DNA of 9,666 nt from Achromobacter sp. GTDB lineage: Bacteria > Pseudomonadota > Gammaproteobacteria > Burkholderiales > Burkholderiaceae_B. The position numbers were made by a program, and so were the translations under genes. Every line of letters starts with the position of its first letter. The first letter of the stretch is position 1. Under the pieces are notes generated by a model. It worked only from the letters and a program-made list of their open reading frames with translations. It had not been told where the DNA came from and searched no databases. The stretch lies in contig DMTA01000169.1 of the NCBI GenBank assembly GCA_003454835.1, positions 1-9,666 on the forward strand. Direction: 5' to 3'. Shown here in pieces: positions 1 through 6,968 of the stretch.

Positions 1-717
1 CGCCACGACCGGGGCCGGACCTTCGCCCGCGCGGGCCGTCGCATTGCCCGTCGCGTAGTCCACGCGCGCCGCACCCGCCGTGACGTTGAGCCGGTCGGCC
101 CACACGCCGGCGTTGATTTCCAGCGTCCGGGCGATCAGGTCGACCTGGCTGGCGGCAGTTCCATTCAGCCCCTCCCCTTCAACGCGCAGCTTGCCGCCGG
201 CGACGTCCAGCGCGATGTTGCCGTCAGGGCCCACCTGCGGGCGGCCCGTGGTGAGCGTGGCGCGGTCCGCGTTCAGGAAGCCGCAGCCGTTGCAGGTGAT
301 GCCTGCCGGATTGGCGACGATGACATTGGCGCGGTTGCCGGCGACTTCCAGCGTGCCCATCAGTTGCGACGGGTTGGGCGCGGTGACCTGATTCAGGATG
401 GTGGTGGCGCGCTGGTTGCCCAGCATGACGTTGCCGGCCACCTGGCCGGCCAATTGCGTCTGGCTGGCGCCGCCGCTGTTGTTCAGCACCACGCCCGACG
501 GCCCGACGTTGAATTGCGTGTAGCGGTTATTGGAGACCCCGCCCGCCGACGGCGGCGCAATATTGACGACGGGCACGCCGTTGCTGACGCCCACGATCGG
601 CTTCTGGCCGGGCACGCTCTTGTCCACGGAAATTGGCAGCGTCTGCGCCAGCACGGGCGTCCAGACTTGCGTGAAGACGATGGACCAGACGATCAACGAA
701 CGAAGCTTGGACATCAT
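1..717 (-). CDS. Two-partner secretion exoprotein (filamentous haemagglutinin/CdiA-like), N-terminal part only
   Basis: This is the N-terminal 239 residues of a TpsA exoprotein; the gene runs off the left edge with no stop. Residues 1-25 look like a signal peptide: K4 and R6, a hydrophobic core, then a PVLAQ cleavage region. The rest is the TPS secretion domain, which in this family is recognised by the TpsB POTRA domains and seeds a beta-helix outside the cell. Visible hallmarks are NRYTQFNV (64-71), GVVLNNS (75-81), NPSQLMGTLEV (115-125), NPAGITCNGCGF (136-147) and DRATLTTG (151-158). These match FhaB/haemagglutinin/CdiA N-termini; NPAGI stands where many family members have NPNGI. Start is ATG at 717, or the adjacent ATG at 714, which is better spaced (about 7 nt) from a weak AGGTG. 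The tpsB stop lies 25 nt upstream on this strand, so the two are probably co-transcribed. Whether this is an adhesin, a haemolysin or a contact-dependent toxin depends on the unseen C-terminus. Confidence 0.9.
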   Translation of the reverse strand, partial: MMSKLRSLIVWSIVFTQVWTPVLAQTLPISVDKSVPGQKPIVGVSNGVPVVNIAPPSAGGVSNNRYTQFNVGPSGVVLNNSGGASQTQLAGQVAGNVMLGNQRATTILNQVTAPNPSQLMGTLEVAGNRANVIVANPAGITCNGCGFLNADRATLTTGRPQVGPDGNIALDVAGGKLRVEGEGLNGTAASQVDLIARTLEINAGVWADRLNVTAGAARVDYATGNATARAGEGPAPVVA

Positions 718-742
718 GCGCACCTGACGGGGAACAGCGGAT

Positions 743-2497
743 TTAGAACTCGAACATCAAGGCCATCGCGAAGACGGTCGATGCGGTTTTGAGCGATTCG
801 GGCTTTTTCAACGGCCAGCCGGCGGACAGGTCGTAGCTGGCGTTAACGTACGGGATGGAGAGGCGTCCCCGCAGGCCGGCGACGGCGCCGACCAGCGTGC
901 GGCCGGACAGGTACGCGGCGGAGGGGCCGCCCACGCGGCCGACGTCGACGCCGGTGTAAAGCTGCTGTCCAGGAAGGCCGGTCACGGCGTCGAGGTTGAA
1001 CGACAGGTCGTTGCGCAGCGTCCAGCCGTCTTCAGCTGCGAGCGTCATCTGGCCGTCGAAGCCGCGTACGGCGTAGCGGTTTCCGATCGTGAAATAGTCG
1101 GCGGGCAGGATGGCCGTCTTGGCGTGCTGGATCTGCCAGTTGGCCTGATAGGCAAGGGATTGCTCGGCGATCTGAAACGGTAGATACAGCCCCGCATTGC
1201 CGGTGAGGATGGTGCTGCGCCCATTCCAGTCAGGATCGCCGTAGACGTAGCCGGGTGCGTCGGAGAACTGCGGCAACGTGCCGCGCACGCCGCCGCCGAT
1301 GTCGAGCACCGCGCGGCCGACGTAGTGGCGATGCCCGTAGGCGATCTCGTAGCCGGTGACGTCGCGGCGCTGGACGTCGATGGCTACGTCGTTCAGGGTG
1401 CTGTCGGTGCGCTTGCGCAGCAGGGTGAACGACAGATTGCCCTTGTAGGCGGTGCCGCGGTACGGCACGACCGACACGCCCGCCTGGATCTGCTTGGTGG
1501 TGCCGCCGTAGACAATGGGTTCTTCAAAGCCGGCCACCGTCTGGCGGTAGGTGGATTTGCTGGCGCCCGCAAAGACGGTCCAGTAGCCGAACGGCAGGCT
1601 GTAGTTGATGGAGGCGGCGCGCGTGTTGGAGTCGGTGTCGCGCCAGTGCGCGTTGCTGTTCCACGAGACCGATAGCTGGTCGTACAGGAACAGCGGGGAA
1701 TCCAGCGTCAGGCCTGCATTGATCTGGTATTTGCCAACGGTGTCCATGCCGCCGTTGTCGCCGCCCAGATAGCCGTGCCAGCGCTTGCCGGTGCCGGGCT
1801 TGATGAGGATGTCGGAGTCGCCCAGTTCTGGACCCGGCGCGATGTCGATGGCGGCGTCGGCCTGGCTGCCGAGACGGCGGATGTTCTCGAGCGCCTGGTC
1901 CAGGTCGCGTTGGTTCAGTTCGCCGCCCGGGCCGGTGGGCAGCGCCGTGCGCCACCAGCCAATGGCATCCTGGCTCTGGACGGCTGAGATGCGGCCCGGC
2001 AGATACTTCAACGTCAACGTCCCGGCCGCCAGCGACTGCTCGGGCACGACGACGCGCGCGGTGACAAGGCCGTCGTCGATCAGTAAGCCGATCAGGTGTT
2101 CCTGCAGCGCCCGCAGCCCGCGGCCGCCGATGCATTCGCCCAGGACGGCCGCCGTAGCGCTGGCCAGGCGTTCTGAAGGTTCGGCGCCCTCCCAGATCAC
2201 TTCCCGGGTGGCAAAGCAGGGCGTTTCAGCGGGCAGGACCAGGCCTCGCGCGGGATCGGCAGACGGCGCCGACAGCACGTCGGGCCGCTCGGCGGCGCGG
2301 GCGCGCTGCGCGTCGATTTCCTGCTCTTGCCGGCGCTGGATTTCGGCGGCGCGCTGGGCCGCTTCGGGCGCCGATTGGGCCACTGCTGACCCTGCGGGCG
2401 CCAGCGCGATGATCGCCGCCAATATCAACCCTGCCTGCTGAAAGTGCTGCGATCCGCTCATACGACTGGACGCCAACGGCCATCCGCCGCGCGTCAT
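743..2497 (-). CDS. TpsB outer-membrane transporter (FhaC/ShlB/CdiB family, Omp85 superfamily)
   Basis: This outer-membrane beta-barrel exports its partner exoprotein, encoded just downstream at 1-717. The length (584 aa) is usual for the family. Order: signal sequence ending near AGSAVAQ (35-41); a charged Ala/Arg/Glu/Gln-rich segment (43-71) matching the FhaC plug helix H1; POTRA 1 starting at CFATREVIWEG (94-104) and reaching LKYLPGRI (163-170); POTRA 2 with the LNQRDLDQALENIRRL pattern (194-209); then a 16-strand-type barrel. VRGFDGQ (477-483) is the conserved loop-L6 VRG[FY] motif of TpsB/Omp85 proteins. The protein ends in F-E-F, as outer-membrane barrels do. The start is uncertain. ATG at 2497 directly abuts an AGGAG, which is too close, but an in-frame TAA two codons before it rules out anything longer. 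ATG at 2461 (residue 13) is the alternative but leaves the signal peptide without positive charge. The TpsB-then-TpsA order fits Bordetella-unlike, enterobacterial cdiBA or haemolysin loci. Confidence 0.93.
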   Translation of the reverse strand: MTRGGWPLASSRMSGSQHFQQAGLILAAIIALAPAGSAVAQSAPEAAQRAAEIQRRQEQEIDAQRARAAERPDVLSAPSADPARGLVLPAETPCFATREVIWEGAEPSERLASATAAVLGECIGGRGLRALQEHLIGLLIDDGLVTARVVVPEQSLAAGTLTLKYLPGRISAVQSQDAIGWWRTALPTGPGGELNQRDLDQALENIRRLGSQADAAIDIAPGPELGDSDILIKPGTGKRWHGYLGGDNGGMDTVGKYQINAGLTLDSPLFLYDQLSVSWNSNAHWRDTDSNTRAASINYSLPFGYWTVFAGASKSTYRQTVAGFEEPIVYGGTTKQIQAGVSVVPYRGTAYKGNLSFTLLRKRTDSTLNDVAIDVQRRDVTGYEIAYGHRHYVGRAVLDIGGGVRGTLPQFSDAPGYVYGDPDWNGRSTILTGNAGLYLPFQIAEQSLAYQANWQIQHAKTAILPADYFTIGNRYAVRGFDGQMTLAAEDGWTLRNDLSFNLDAVTGLPGQQLYTGVDVGRVGGPSAAYLSGRTLVGAVAGLRGRLSIPYVNASYDLSAGWPLKKPESLKTASTVFAMALMFEF

Positions 2498-2522
2498 CTC
2501 CTGTTATTCGAATTGGGTGGTG

Positions 2523-2551
2523 ATTTTGCCGATCAATACGGTTTATGACAA
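2523..2551 (-). promoter_or_regulatory. Candidate sigma-70 promoter for the TPS genes
   Basis: Read on the minus strand, TTGTCA (2551-2546; 5 of 6 to the -35 consensus) is followed after exactly 17 nt by CAAAAT (2528-2523; 4 of 6 to the -10 consensus). Transcription would start near 2516 and leave a leader of about 20 nt before the transporter start at 2497. Spacing and position fit. The -10 match is modest and AT-rich DNA yields such matches by chance. Confidence 0.35.
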
Positions 2552-2692
2552 TATATATCTATTGTTTCAGTATCGATTTTTGCCACCAGACCACTTGTTG
2601 TTGTCCGTATGGCTCACGTTGCCAGCTTTTATTGATATTTCTCAGAAACGAAACTCGGCTCCGTAACAAAACGAGATCGAAATCCAACCCAC

Positions 2693-2709
2693 GCGCTTAC
2701 ATCAAGCGC
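2693..2709. repeat. Perfect 6-bp inverted repeat, candidate regulator operator
   Basis: GCGCTT (2693-2698) and AAGCGC (2704-2709) are perfect reverse complements around a 5-bp centre, ACATC. A 17-bp imperfect palindrome in a divergent promoter region is typical of sites bound by MarR-type dimers, and a MarR-type gene starts about 140 bp away. A TGTAAT (2713-2718; 5 of 6 to a -10 box) follows at once on the plus strand, but no good -35 precedes it. The binding role is inferred. Confidence 0.35.
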
Positions 2710-2758
2710 CTTTGTAATTCGCGGCGAGAAACGCACAAATCAGAGAAATCCGAAAACT

Positions 2759-2783
2759 CGGGCCGGGTAATCCCGGATGCCCG
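2759..2783 (+). repeat. Hairpin-forming inverted repeat in the regulator leader
   Basis: The segment can fold as a stem: CGGGC (2759-2763) pairs with GCCCG (2779-2783), and inside it CGGG (2764-2767) pairs with CCCG (2772-2775) around a TAAT loop, with GAT bulged on the right arm. It lies about 70 nt upstream of the regulator start. No T-run follows on the plus strand and only a broken one on the minus strand, so it does not look like an intrinsic terminator. It could be an operator or an mRNA leader structure. Confidence 0.4.
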
Positions 2784-2851
2784 CATAACTACAAATCGTC
2801 AATAATTCGCCAACGTTTTGTCGCCGATCCGTCCCCTTGCCTGCCTCACCC

Positions 2852-3364
2852 ATGCCTGTATCCGTCCGGGACGCCATCGTTTCGTCTTCCCACCTCGCCT
2901 CGTCCGCCCCTGAGCTGTCGGAGGTCGAGTTCGGCCTGATCATCGCGTCGCATGCGTTCAATCGCTGGATGGTGCGTTGCATGGCGTGCGCGGGACTGCC
3001 CGAGCTGACGTCGCTGGACATCCTGGTGCTCAACCATGTGTTCCATCGAGGTCGGGGCAAGAAACTGGCGGACATCTGCTTCACCCTGAATGTCGAAGAC
3101 ACCCACCTGGTGAATTACTCGCTCAAGAAGCTGGAGCGCCTGGGTGTGGTGCAAAGCGCCAAGACCGGCAAGGAAGTGATCTACACCACGACCGACGCCG
3201 GCGCGGCCGCGATCCAACGCTATGCCGAGGTGCGCGAGCAGTGCCTCGTCAAGCCGTTCATCGATTCCCCCGCCGCGGACGACGCCAGCCATCAGCTGGC
3301 CAACACCCTGCGCGCCCTCTCGGGTCTATACGACCAGGCCGCCCGCGCCGCCACCTCGCTGTGA
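2852..3364 (+). CDS. MarR-type winged-helix transcriptional regulator
   Basis: This is a probable DNA-binding regulator of 170 aa, a usual MarR size. Residues 54-66 (SLDILVLNHVFHR) resemble the MarR helix that starts the DNA-binding domain. About 70-98 form the helix-turn-helix, ending in a recognition-helix-like VEDTHLVNYSLKKLERLG (81-98). VVQSAKTGKEVIYTTTDAG (99-117) is the beta wing followed by the typical T-D/E-x-G. Flanking helices would form the dimer and ligand region. Cysteines are C43, C46 (a CxxC), C76 and C131. The start chosen is ATG at 2852. An in-frame TTG at 2837 would add five residues. Neither has a clear Shine-Dalgarno sequence, so translation may be weak or from a short leader. 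The transporter ATPase gene starts 9 nt after its stop, so this is probably the first gene of that operon and its local, possibly self-controlling, regulator. The ligand is unknown. Confidence 0.85.
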   Translation: MPVSVRDAIVSSSHLASSAPELSEVEFGLIIASHAFNRWMVRCMACAGLPELTSLDILVLNHVFHRGRGKKLADICFTLNVEDTHLVNYSLKKLERLGVVQSAKTGKEVIYTTTDAGAAAIQRYAEVREQCLVKPFIDSPAADDASHQLANTLRALSGLYDQAARAATSL

Positions 3365-3373
3365 GATTCCACG

Positions 3374-5227
3374 TTGTCTAGCACCACCGCTTCTTCTTCC
3401 GCCCCGCTGCTGTCCGTGCGCGGCGTCTCGGTCGACTTCAATACCGACACCGGCGGCTTTCGTGCCGTCGACAATCTGGATTTCGACGTGCGGCCCGGCC
3501 GCACGCTGGCGATCGTGGGCGAATCCGGCTCGGGCAAGTCGGTCACGTCGATGGCGATCATGCGCCTGACCGACTACAACGGCGGACGCATTTCGACCGG
3601 CCAGATCCTGTTCCGCGACGGCGATGACCGCGAGGTGGACCTGACGCAGGCCAGTGACGAACAGATGCGCGCGATCCGGGGCAACGACATCGCGATGATC
3701 TTCCAGGAGCCGATGACGTCGCTGAACCCGGTGTTCACCATCGGCGACCAGATCGTCGAGGCCATCATGCTGCACCAGCAGCTGTCGCGCTCGGCGGCGC
3801 GCCAGTCGGCGCGCAAGCTGCTGGAAAAGGTGCGCCTGCCCGATGCCGAACAGCTGCTGGACCGCTATCCGCACCAGTTGTCCGGCGGTATGCGCCAGCG
3901 CGTGATGATCGCGATGGCGCTGTCGTGCCAGCCGCGCCTGTTGATCGCTGACGAGCCGACGACGGCGCTGGACGTGACGATTCAGGCGCAGATCCTGAAC
4001 ACCATCCGCGAGCTGCAGCGCGACCTTGGCACTGCCGTGATCTTCATCACCCACGACATGGGCGTGGTGGCCGAGATGGCCGACGACGTGGTGGTCATGC
4101 TGCGCGGCAAGAAGGTCGAGCAAGGCACCGTTGAAGAGATCTTCAATGCGCCCAAGCACCCGTACACGCGCGCGCTGCTGGCCGCGGTGCCGCGACTGGG
4201 CAGCCTGACTGGCCGCGACCTGCCGCTGCGCACGCCGCAGACCGTGCTGGAAGGCGACACGTTGCGCGAGGTGGGCGAGACCCGCGAGCAGGACACGGCC
4301 ACCTACGACGAGCCCGTGCTGCGCGTGGACAAGCTGACCACGCGCTTTGACGTGGGCCACAACCTGTTTGGCCGCGTGACGCACCGCGTGCATGCGGTGG
4401 AGCAGGTCAGCTTTGACGTCTACCCCGGCGAGACGCTGGCGCTGGTGGGCGAATCGGGCAGCGGCAAGTCCACCATCGGCAAGACCTTGCAGCAACTGGT
4501 GGCGCCGACTTCCGGTGCAGTGCGCTACAACGGGCAGGATATTTTTTCGATGGACAGCGCCGGCCGGCAGCGCCTGCGCCAGGAGATCCAGTACATCTTT
4601 CAGGATCCGTATGCGTCGCTGGACCCGCGCAAGACCGTGGCCTTCAGCATCGCCGAACCGATCCGCACGCACGGCCTGCTGACCGGCGAAGACGCCATCG
4701 CACGCCGCGTGGGCGAACTGCTGGAGCAGGTTGGCCTGAAGCCCGAGCACGCCACGCGCTATCCGCACGAGTTTTCAGGCGGTCAGCGCCAGCGTGTGTG
4801 CATCGCACGCGCGCTGGCCAGCAATCCTAAATTGATCATCGCGGACGAATCCGTGTCCGCGCTGGACGTGTCGATCCAGGCGCAGATCCTGAACCTGCTG
4901 ATGGACCTGCAAAAGGACCGCGGGCTGTCGTATCTGTTCATCACGCACGACATGGCTGTGGTGGAAAAGGTCAGCCACCGCGTCGCGGTGCTGTATCTGG
5001 GCCAGATCGTCGAACTGGGCACGCGCCGCCAGATCTTCGAATCCCCGCAGCATGCCTACACGCGCAAGCTGCTGGCCGCGGTGCCGGTGGCCGAGCCCGG
5101 CCGCCACATCGACACGTCCCTCATCGAAGGCGAAATCCCCAGCCCGGTACGCCGGGTGGGCGATGAGCCCGCCATCGTTCCCCTCTTCGAGTTCGCGCCC
5201 GGCCACCAGGTCGCCCGCGCCGCCTGA
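3374..5227 (+). CDS. Peptide-type ABC importer, fused double ATP-binding protein (GsiA-like)
   Basis: This cytoplasmic ATPase has both nucleotide-binding domains in one 617-aa chain (E. coli GsiA is of similar size) and powers import through the two permeases downstream. Domain 1 (about 11-285): Walker A GESGSGKS (49-56), Q-loop Q111, signature LSGGMRQR (169-176), Walker B LLIADEP (189-195), switch H227. Domain 2 (about 315-600): Walker [10 protein letters not shown] (359-367), Q410, signature FSGGQRQR (467-474), Walker B LIIADE (487-492), D-loop SALD (495-498), switch H525. Both sites look catalytically complete. Each domain ends in the [12 protein letters not shown] / [12 protein letters not shown] motif of oligopeptide transporter ATPases. 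The start is TTG at 3374: the regulator stop TGA (3362-3364) is in the same frame just upstream, and the conserved [11 protein letters not shown] begins at residue 12, so no later start fits well. SD pairing is weak; coupling to the regulator gene, 9 nt before, is likely. Substrate is not fixed by this subunit. Confidence 0.95.
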   Translation: MSSTTASSSAPLLSVRGVSVDFNTDTGGFRAVDNLDFDVRPGRTLAIVGESGSGKSVTSMAIMRLTDYNGGRISTGQILFRDGDDREVDLTQASDEQMRAIRGNDIAMIFQEPMTSLNPVFTIGDQIVEAIMLHQQLSRSAARQSARKLLEKVRLPDAEQLLDRYPHQLSGGMRQRVMIAMALSCQPRLLIADEPTTALDVTIQAQILNTIRELQRDLGTAVIFITHDMGVVAEMADDVVVMLRGKKVEQGTVEEIFNAPKHPYTRALLAAVPRLGSLTGRDLPLRTPQTVLEGDTLREVGETREQDTATYDEPVLRVDKLTTRFDVGHNLFGRVTHRVHAVEQVSFDVYPGETLALVGESGSGKSTIGKTLQQLVAPTSGAVRYNGQDIFSMDSAGRQRLRQEIQYIFQDPYASLDPRKTVAFSIAEPIRTHGLLTGEDAIARRVGELLEQVGLKPEHATRYPHEFSGGQRQRVCIARALASNPKLIIADESVSALDVSIQAQILNLLMDLQKDRGLSYLFITHDMAVVEKVSHRVAVLYLGQIVELGTRRQIFESPQHAYTRKLLAAVPVAEPGRHIDTSLIEGEIPSPVRRVGDEPAIVPLFEFAPGHQVARAA

Positions 5228-5267
5228 ACCCCTTTAATCCGTCGGTCCGACCCGATTTCCCGTCCCT

Positions 5268-5272
5268 GGAGG
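5268..5272 (+). promoter_or_regulatory. Strong Shine-Dalgarno site for the binding-protein gene
   Basis: GGAGG lies 5 nt before ATG 5278. It is the best ribosome-binding site in the operon and fixes this start. It agrees with the general need for more binding protein than membrane subunits. Confidence 0.75.
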
Positions 5273-5277
5273 CGACC

Positions 5278-6804
5278 ATGCAATTCCTTCGCACCACCCT
5301 CTCCGCCACCGCGCTGACGCTCGCCCTCGCCGCCGCGCTTCCGATGTCGACGGCGCACGCTGCCGGCACGCTCAACGTGGCCATCAACCAGGATCCGGGA
5401 AGCTGGGATCCGATCGACACGTTCGTGACCTTCTGGGGTTCGGTCGGCGGCAACCTGTACGACGGCCTGACCATGCGGGGCGCCGACCTGAAGCTGCAGC
5501 CGGGTCTTGCCACCAGCTGGGAATACCTGGACGAGAACAAGCGTCTGCGCTTCAAGCTGCGTGAAGGCGTCAAGTTCCATAACGGCGAGCCTTTCAACGC
5601 CGAAGCCGTCAAGTTCACCTTCGAGCGCCTGCTGGGCGCGGAAGGCGCCAAGGGCCCGCAGAAGTCGAACTACGACTCGATCGGCGAGGTCAAGGTAGTG
5701 GACGAGTACACCGTCGACTTCATCCTGAAGCAGCCGGATCCGGTGCTGTTGACGAAGCTGGCGGGCTACGGCGCAATGATCGTGCCGCCCAAGTACATCA
5801 CCGAGAAAGGCGAAGACAATTTCAACACGCACCCGGTCGGCACCGGTCCGTTCAAGTTCGACAGCTACCAGCCCAAGGTCAACGTGACGCTGGCGCGCAA
5901 CGACGACTACTGGGGCGGCAAGCCGAAGCTGGACAAGGTGGTGTACCGCTTCATCGGCGAACCCGGCACGCAGGTTGCCGAACTGCAGGCCGGCCGCATC
6001 GACATCGCCACGCTGATCCCGCTGGGTCTGATCGAGACGGTGAAGAAGTCCGGCAATGCCGACGTGATTTCCACCGGCGGCCCGGTGGCCTTCGCACTGC
6101 GCTACAACACCAAGAACGGCATCACGCAGCACCGCGACGTGCGCCGCGCGCTGATCATGGCGGTCGATCGCGACGCCATCGTCAAGCAACTGCTGCTGGG
6201 CCAGGCCAAGACGATCGCCAGCTTCCAGGGCCCGCAGTCGTTCGGCTTCAACCCCGAGCAAAAGCCCCTGCCCTTCAATCCCGCCGAAGCCAAGAAGCTG
6301 CTGGCCGCCGCCGGCGTGAAGCCGGGCGCCACGGTGCAGATCGACGTGCGCGGCAGCGATTCGAACTTCCGCGAAGTGGCGCAGGCCGTGTCGGGCTACC
6401 TGCAAGGCGTGGGGGTGCGCGCCACCATCAAGCCGTATGAGACCGGCGTGCTGCTCAACGACATCATTCCCGGCGGCAAGACCGGCGAGATGTGGCAAAA
6501 CCAATGGGGCGGCTGGACGTACGACTACGACAACACGGCGTACCTGATGTACCACTCGGGACAGAAGTGGAATCCGTACGACAACGATCCCAAGCTGAAC
6601 GCCATGCTGGAAGCGCAGCGCACGGTCTATGACGTGAAGAAGCGCGAGGCGATGCTGCAGGAGATCGCCGCGTACGTCGCCGACCAGGCGCTGGAATTGC
6701 CGCTGTACAGCCTGAACACGATCGTGGGCGTGAACAAGCGCGTGAAGAACCTGGAAGTCCCCGGCGACATCCGCTTCCGTTTCCTCGAAACGACCGTTGA
6801 GTAA
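5278..6804 (+). CDS. ABC importer periplasmic solute-binding protein, family 5 (DppA/OppA/GsiB-like)
   Basis: This periplasmic receptor captures the substrate and delivers it to the permeases encoded downstream. It has 508 aa (E. coli GsiB about 512). Residues 1-28/29 are a Sec signal peptide (R5, hydrophobic core 11-22, AHA-A cleavage region). There is no lipobox cysteine, indeed no cysteine anywhere, so it should be soluble. The family 5 pattern is clear: GTLNVAINQDPGSWDP (30-45), NLYDGL (59-64), then LATSWEYLDENKRLRFKLR (77-95) running into EGVKFHNGEPFNAEAVKFTFER (96-117), and HPVGTGPFKF further on. It starts at ATG 5278, 50 nt after the ATPase stop. A small 11-bp dyad (GTCGG-T-CCGAC, 5241-5251) lies in that gap. 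Family members bind di/oligopeptides, glutathione, nickel, opines or sugars, and the sequence alone does not choose between them. The gene order suggests a GsiB-like role, with low certainty on substrate. Confidence 0.95.
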   Translation: MQFLRTTLSATALTLALAAALPMSTAHAAGTLNVAINQDPGSWDPIDTFVTFWGSVGGNLYDGLTMRGADLKLQPGLATSWEYLDENKRLRFKLREGVKFHNGEPFNAEAVKFTFERLLGAEGAKGPQKSNYDSIGEVKVVDEYTVDFILKQPDPVLLTKLAGYGAMIVPPKYITEKGEDNFNTHPVGTGPFKFDSYQPKVNVTLARNDDYWGGKPKLDKVVYRFIGEPGTQVAELQAGRIDIATLIPLGLIETVKKSGNADVISTGGPVAFALRYNTKNGITQHRDVRRALIMAVDRDAIVKQLLLGQAKTIASFQGPQSFGFNPEQKPLPFNPAEAKKLLAAAGVKPGATVQIDVRGSDSNFREVAQAVSGYLQGVGVRATIKPYETGVLLNDIIPGGKTGEMWQNQWGGWTYDYDNTAYLMYHSGQKWNPYDNDPKLNAMLEAQRTVYDVKKREAMLQEIAAYVADQALELPLYSLNTIVGVNKRVKNLEVPGDIRFRFLETTVE

Positions 6805-6900
6805 GTCCCCCCCGAGCGCTTCGCGCTTCCCCCAGGGGCATGCCTGCGGACCGGCGGAGCCCGGATCCGCGGCATCCCGCTTGGGGTGTGCCTCGTTGAA
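6805..6900. repeat. GC-rich structured intergenic element, possible dispersed repeat
   Basis: The 164-nt gap between the binding-protein stop and the first permease start opens with a dense run of short palindromes: AGCGC-TTC-GCGCT (6815-6827), CCCC-A-GGGG (6830-6838), GGCATGCC (6837-6844), CGGATCCG (6862-6869) and CCGCGG (6867-6872). No T-run follows, so it is not an evident intrinsic terminator. Such elements inside an ABC operon, just after the binding-protein gene, are known from REP sequences at malE-malF, where they protect the upstream mRNA. From memory it resembles GC-rich intergenic repeats of Burkholderiales, but that needs a genome search. The remainder, 6901-6968, holds nothing I recognise beyond a GGGGCGG that may be the permease ribosome-binding site. 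Confidence 0.5.
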
Positions 6901-6968
6901 GCAGTGACGATGGTTGTTGCAGTCTTAACATTACTGACCCGCCTCGGTGCAAGCCGGGGCGGCGCCTT

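Larger units (their letters stand above)
2498..2851. other. Divergent intergenic region, partly AT-rich
   Basis: No convincing gene lies here. The region separates the left-going TPS genes from the right-going regulator and transporter operon, so it must hold promoters for both. By hand count only 17 of 60 bases at 2521-2580 are G or C, and about 42% over 2521-2760, against a strongly GC-rich background on both sides. It contains an ATATATAT run (2551-2558), a candidate TPS promoter, a perfect inverted repeat (2693-2709) and a hairpin-forming repeat (2759-2783). An 86-codon open frame at 2545-2805 has unlikely composition and is not called. Confidence 0.8.

Noticed and set aside
80..792. Short plus-strand frames opposite the TPS exoprotein
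   Set aside because: They are shadows of the minus-strand exoprotein frame, which is open for 239 codons and has clear TPS-domain motifs.
2619..2647. TTGCCA as a -35 box for a rightward promoter
   Set aside because: At 17 nt downstream the sequence is TCAGAA, which is not a usable -10 box. No convincing rightward promoter was found by eye.
2545..2805. An 86-codon plus-strand open frame in the intergenic region
   Set aside because: Its composition (runs of Cys and of Asn/Arg/Lys) is that of chance translation of AT-rich DNA. It has no Shine-Dalgarno sequence, and it covers the candidate operator and hairpin.
3326..4768. A 480-codon minus-strand open frame opposite the ATPase gene
   Set aside because: It is rich in His, Arg, Ala and Gln, as expected for the antisense of GC-rich coding DNA. 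The plus strand carries a complete ABC ATPase with every motif.
5241..5251. 11-bp dyad GTCGG-T-CCGAC between ATPase and binding-protein genes
   Set aside because: With a one-base centre it cannot form a normal hairpin and no T-run follows. It is too short to call an operator or terminator.
5056..6555. A 499-codon minus-strand open frame opposite the binding-protein gene
   Set aside because: It is a shadow of the binding-protein gene with low-complexity His/Arg/Val/Ala composition and no recognisable domain. Its span also crosses two plus-strand genes.
6896..6931. TTGAAG and TAACAT as a promoter for the permease genes
   Set aside because: The spacing is 24 nt, well outside the usual range, so no internal promoter is claimed.
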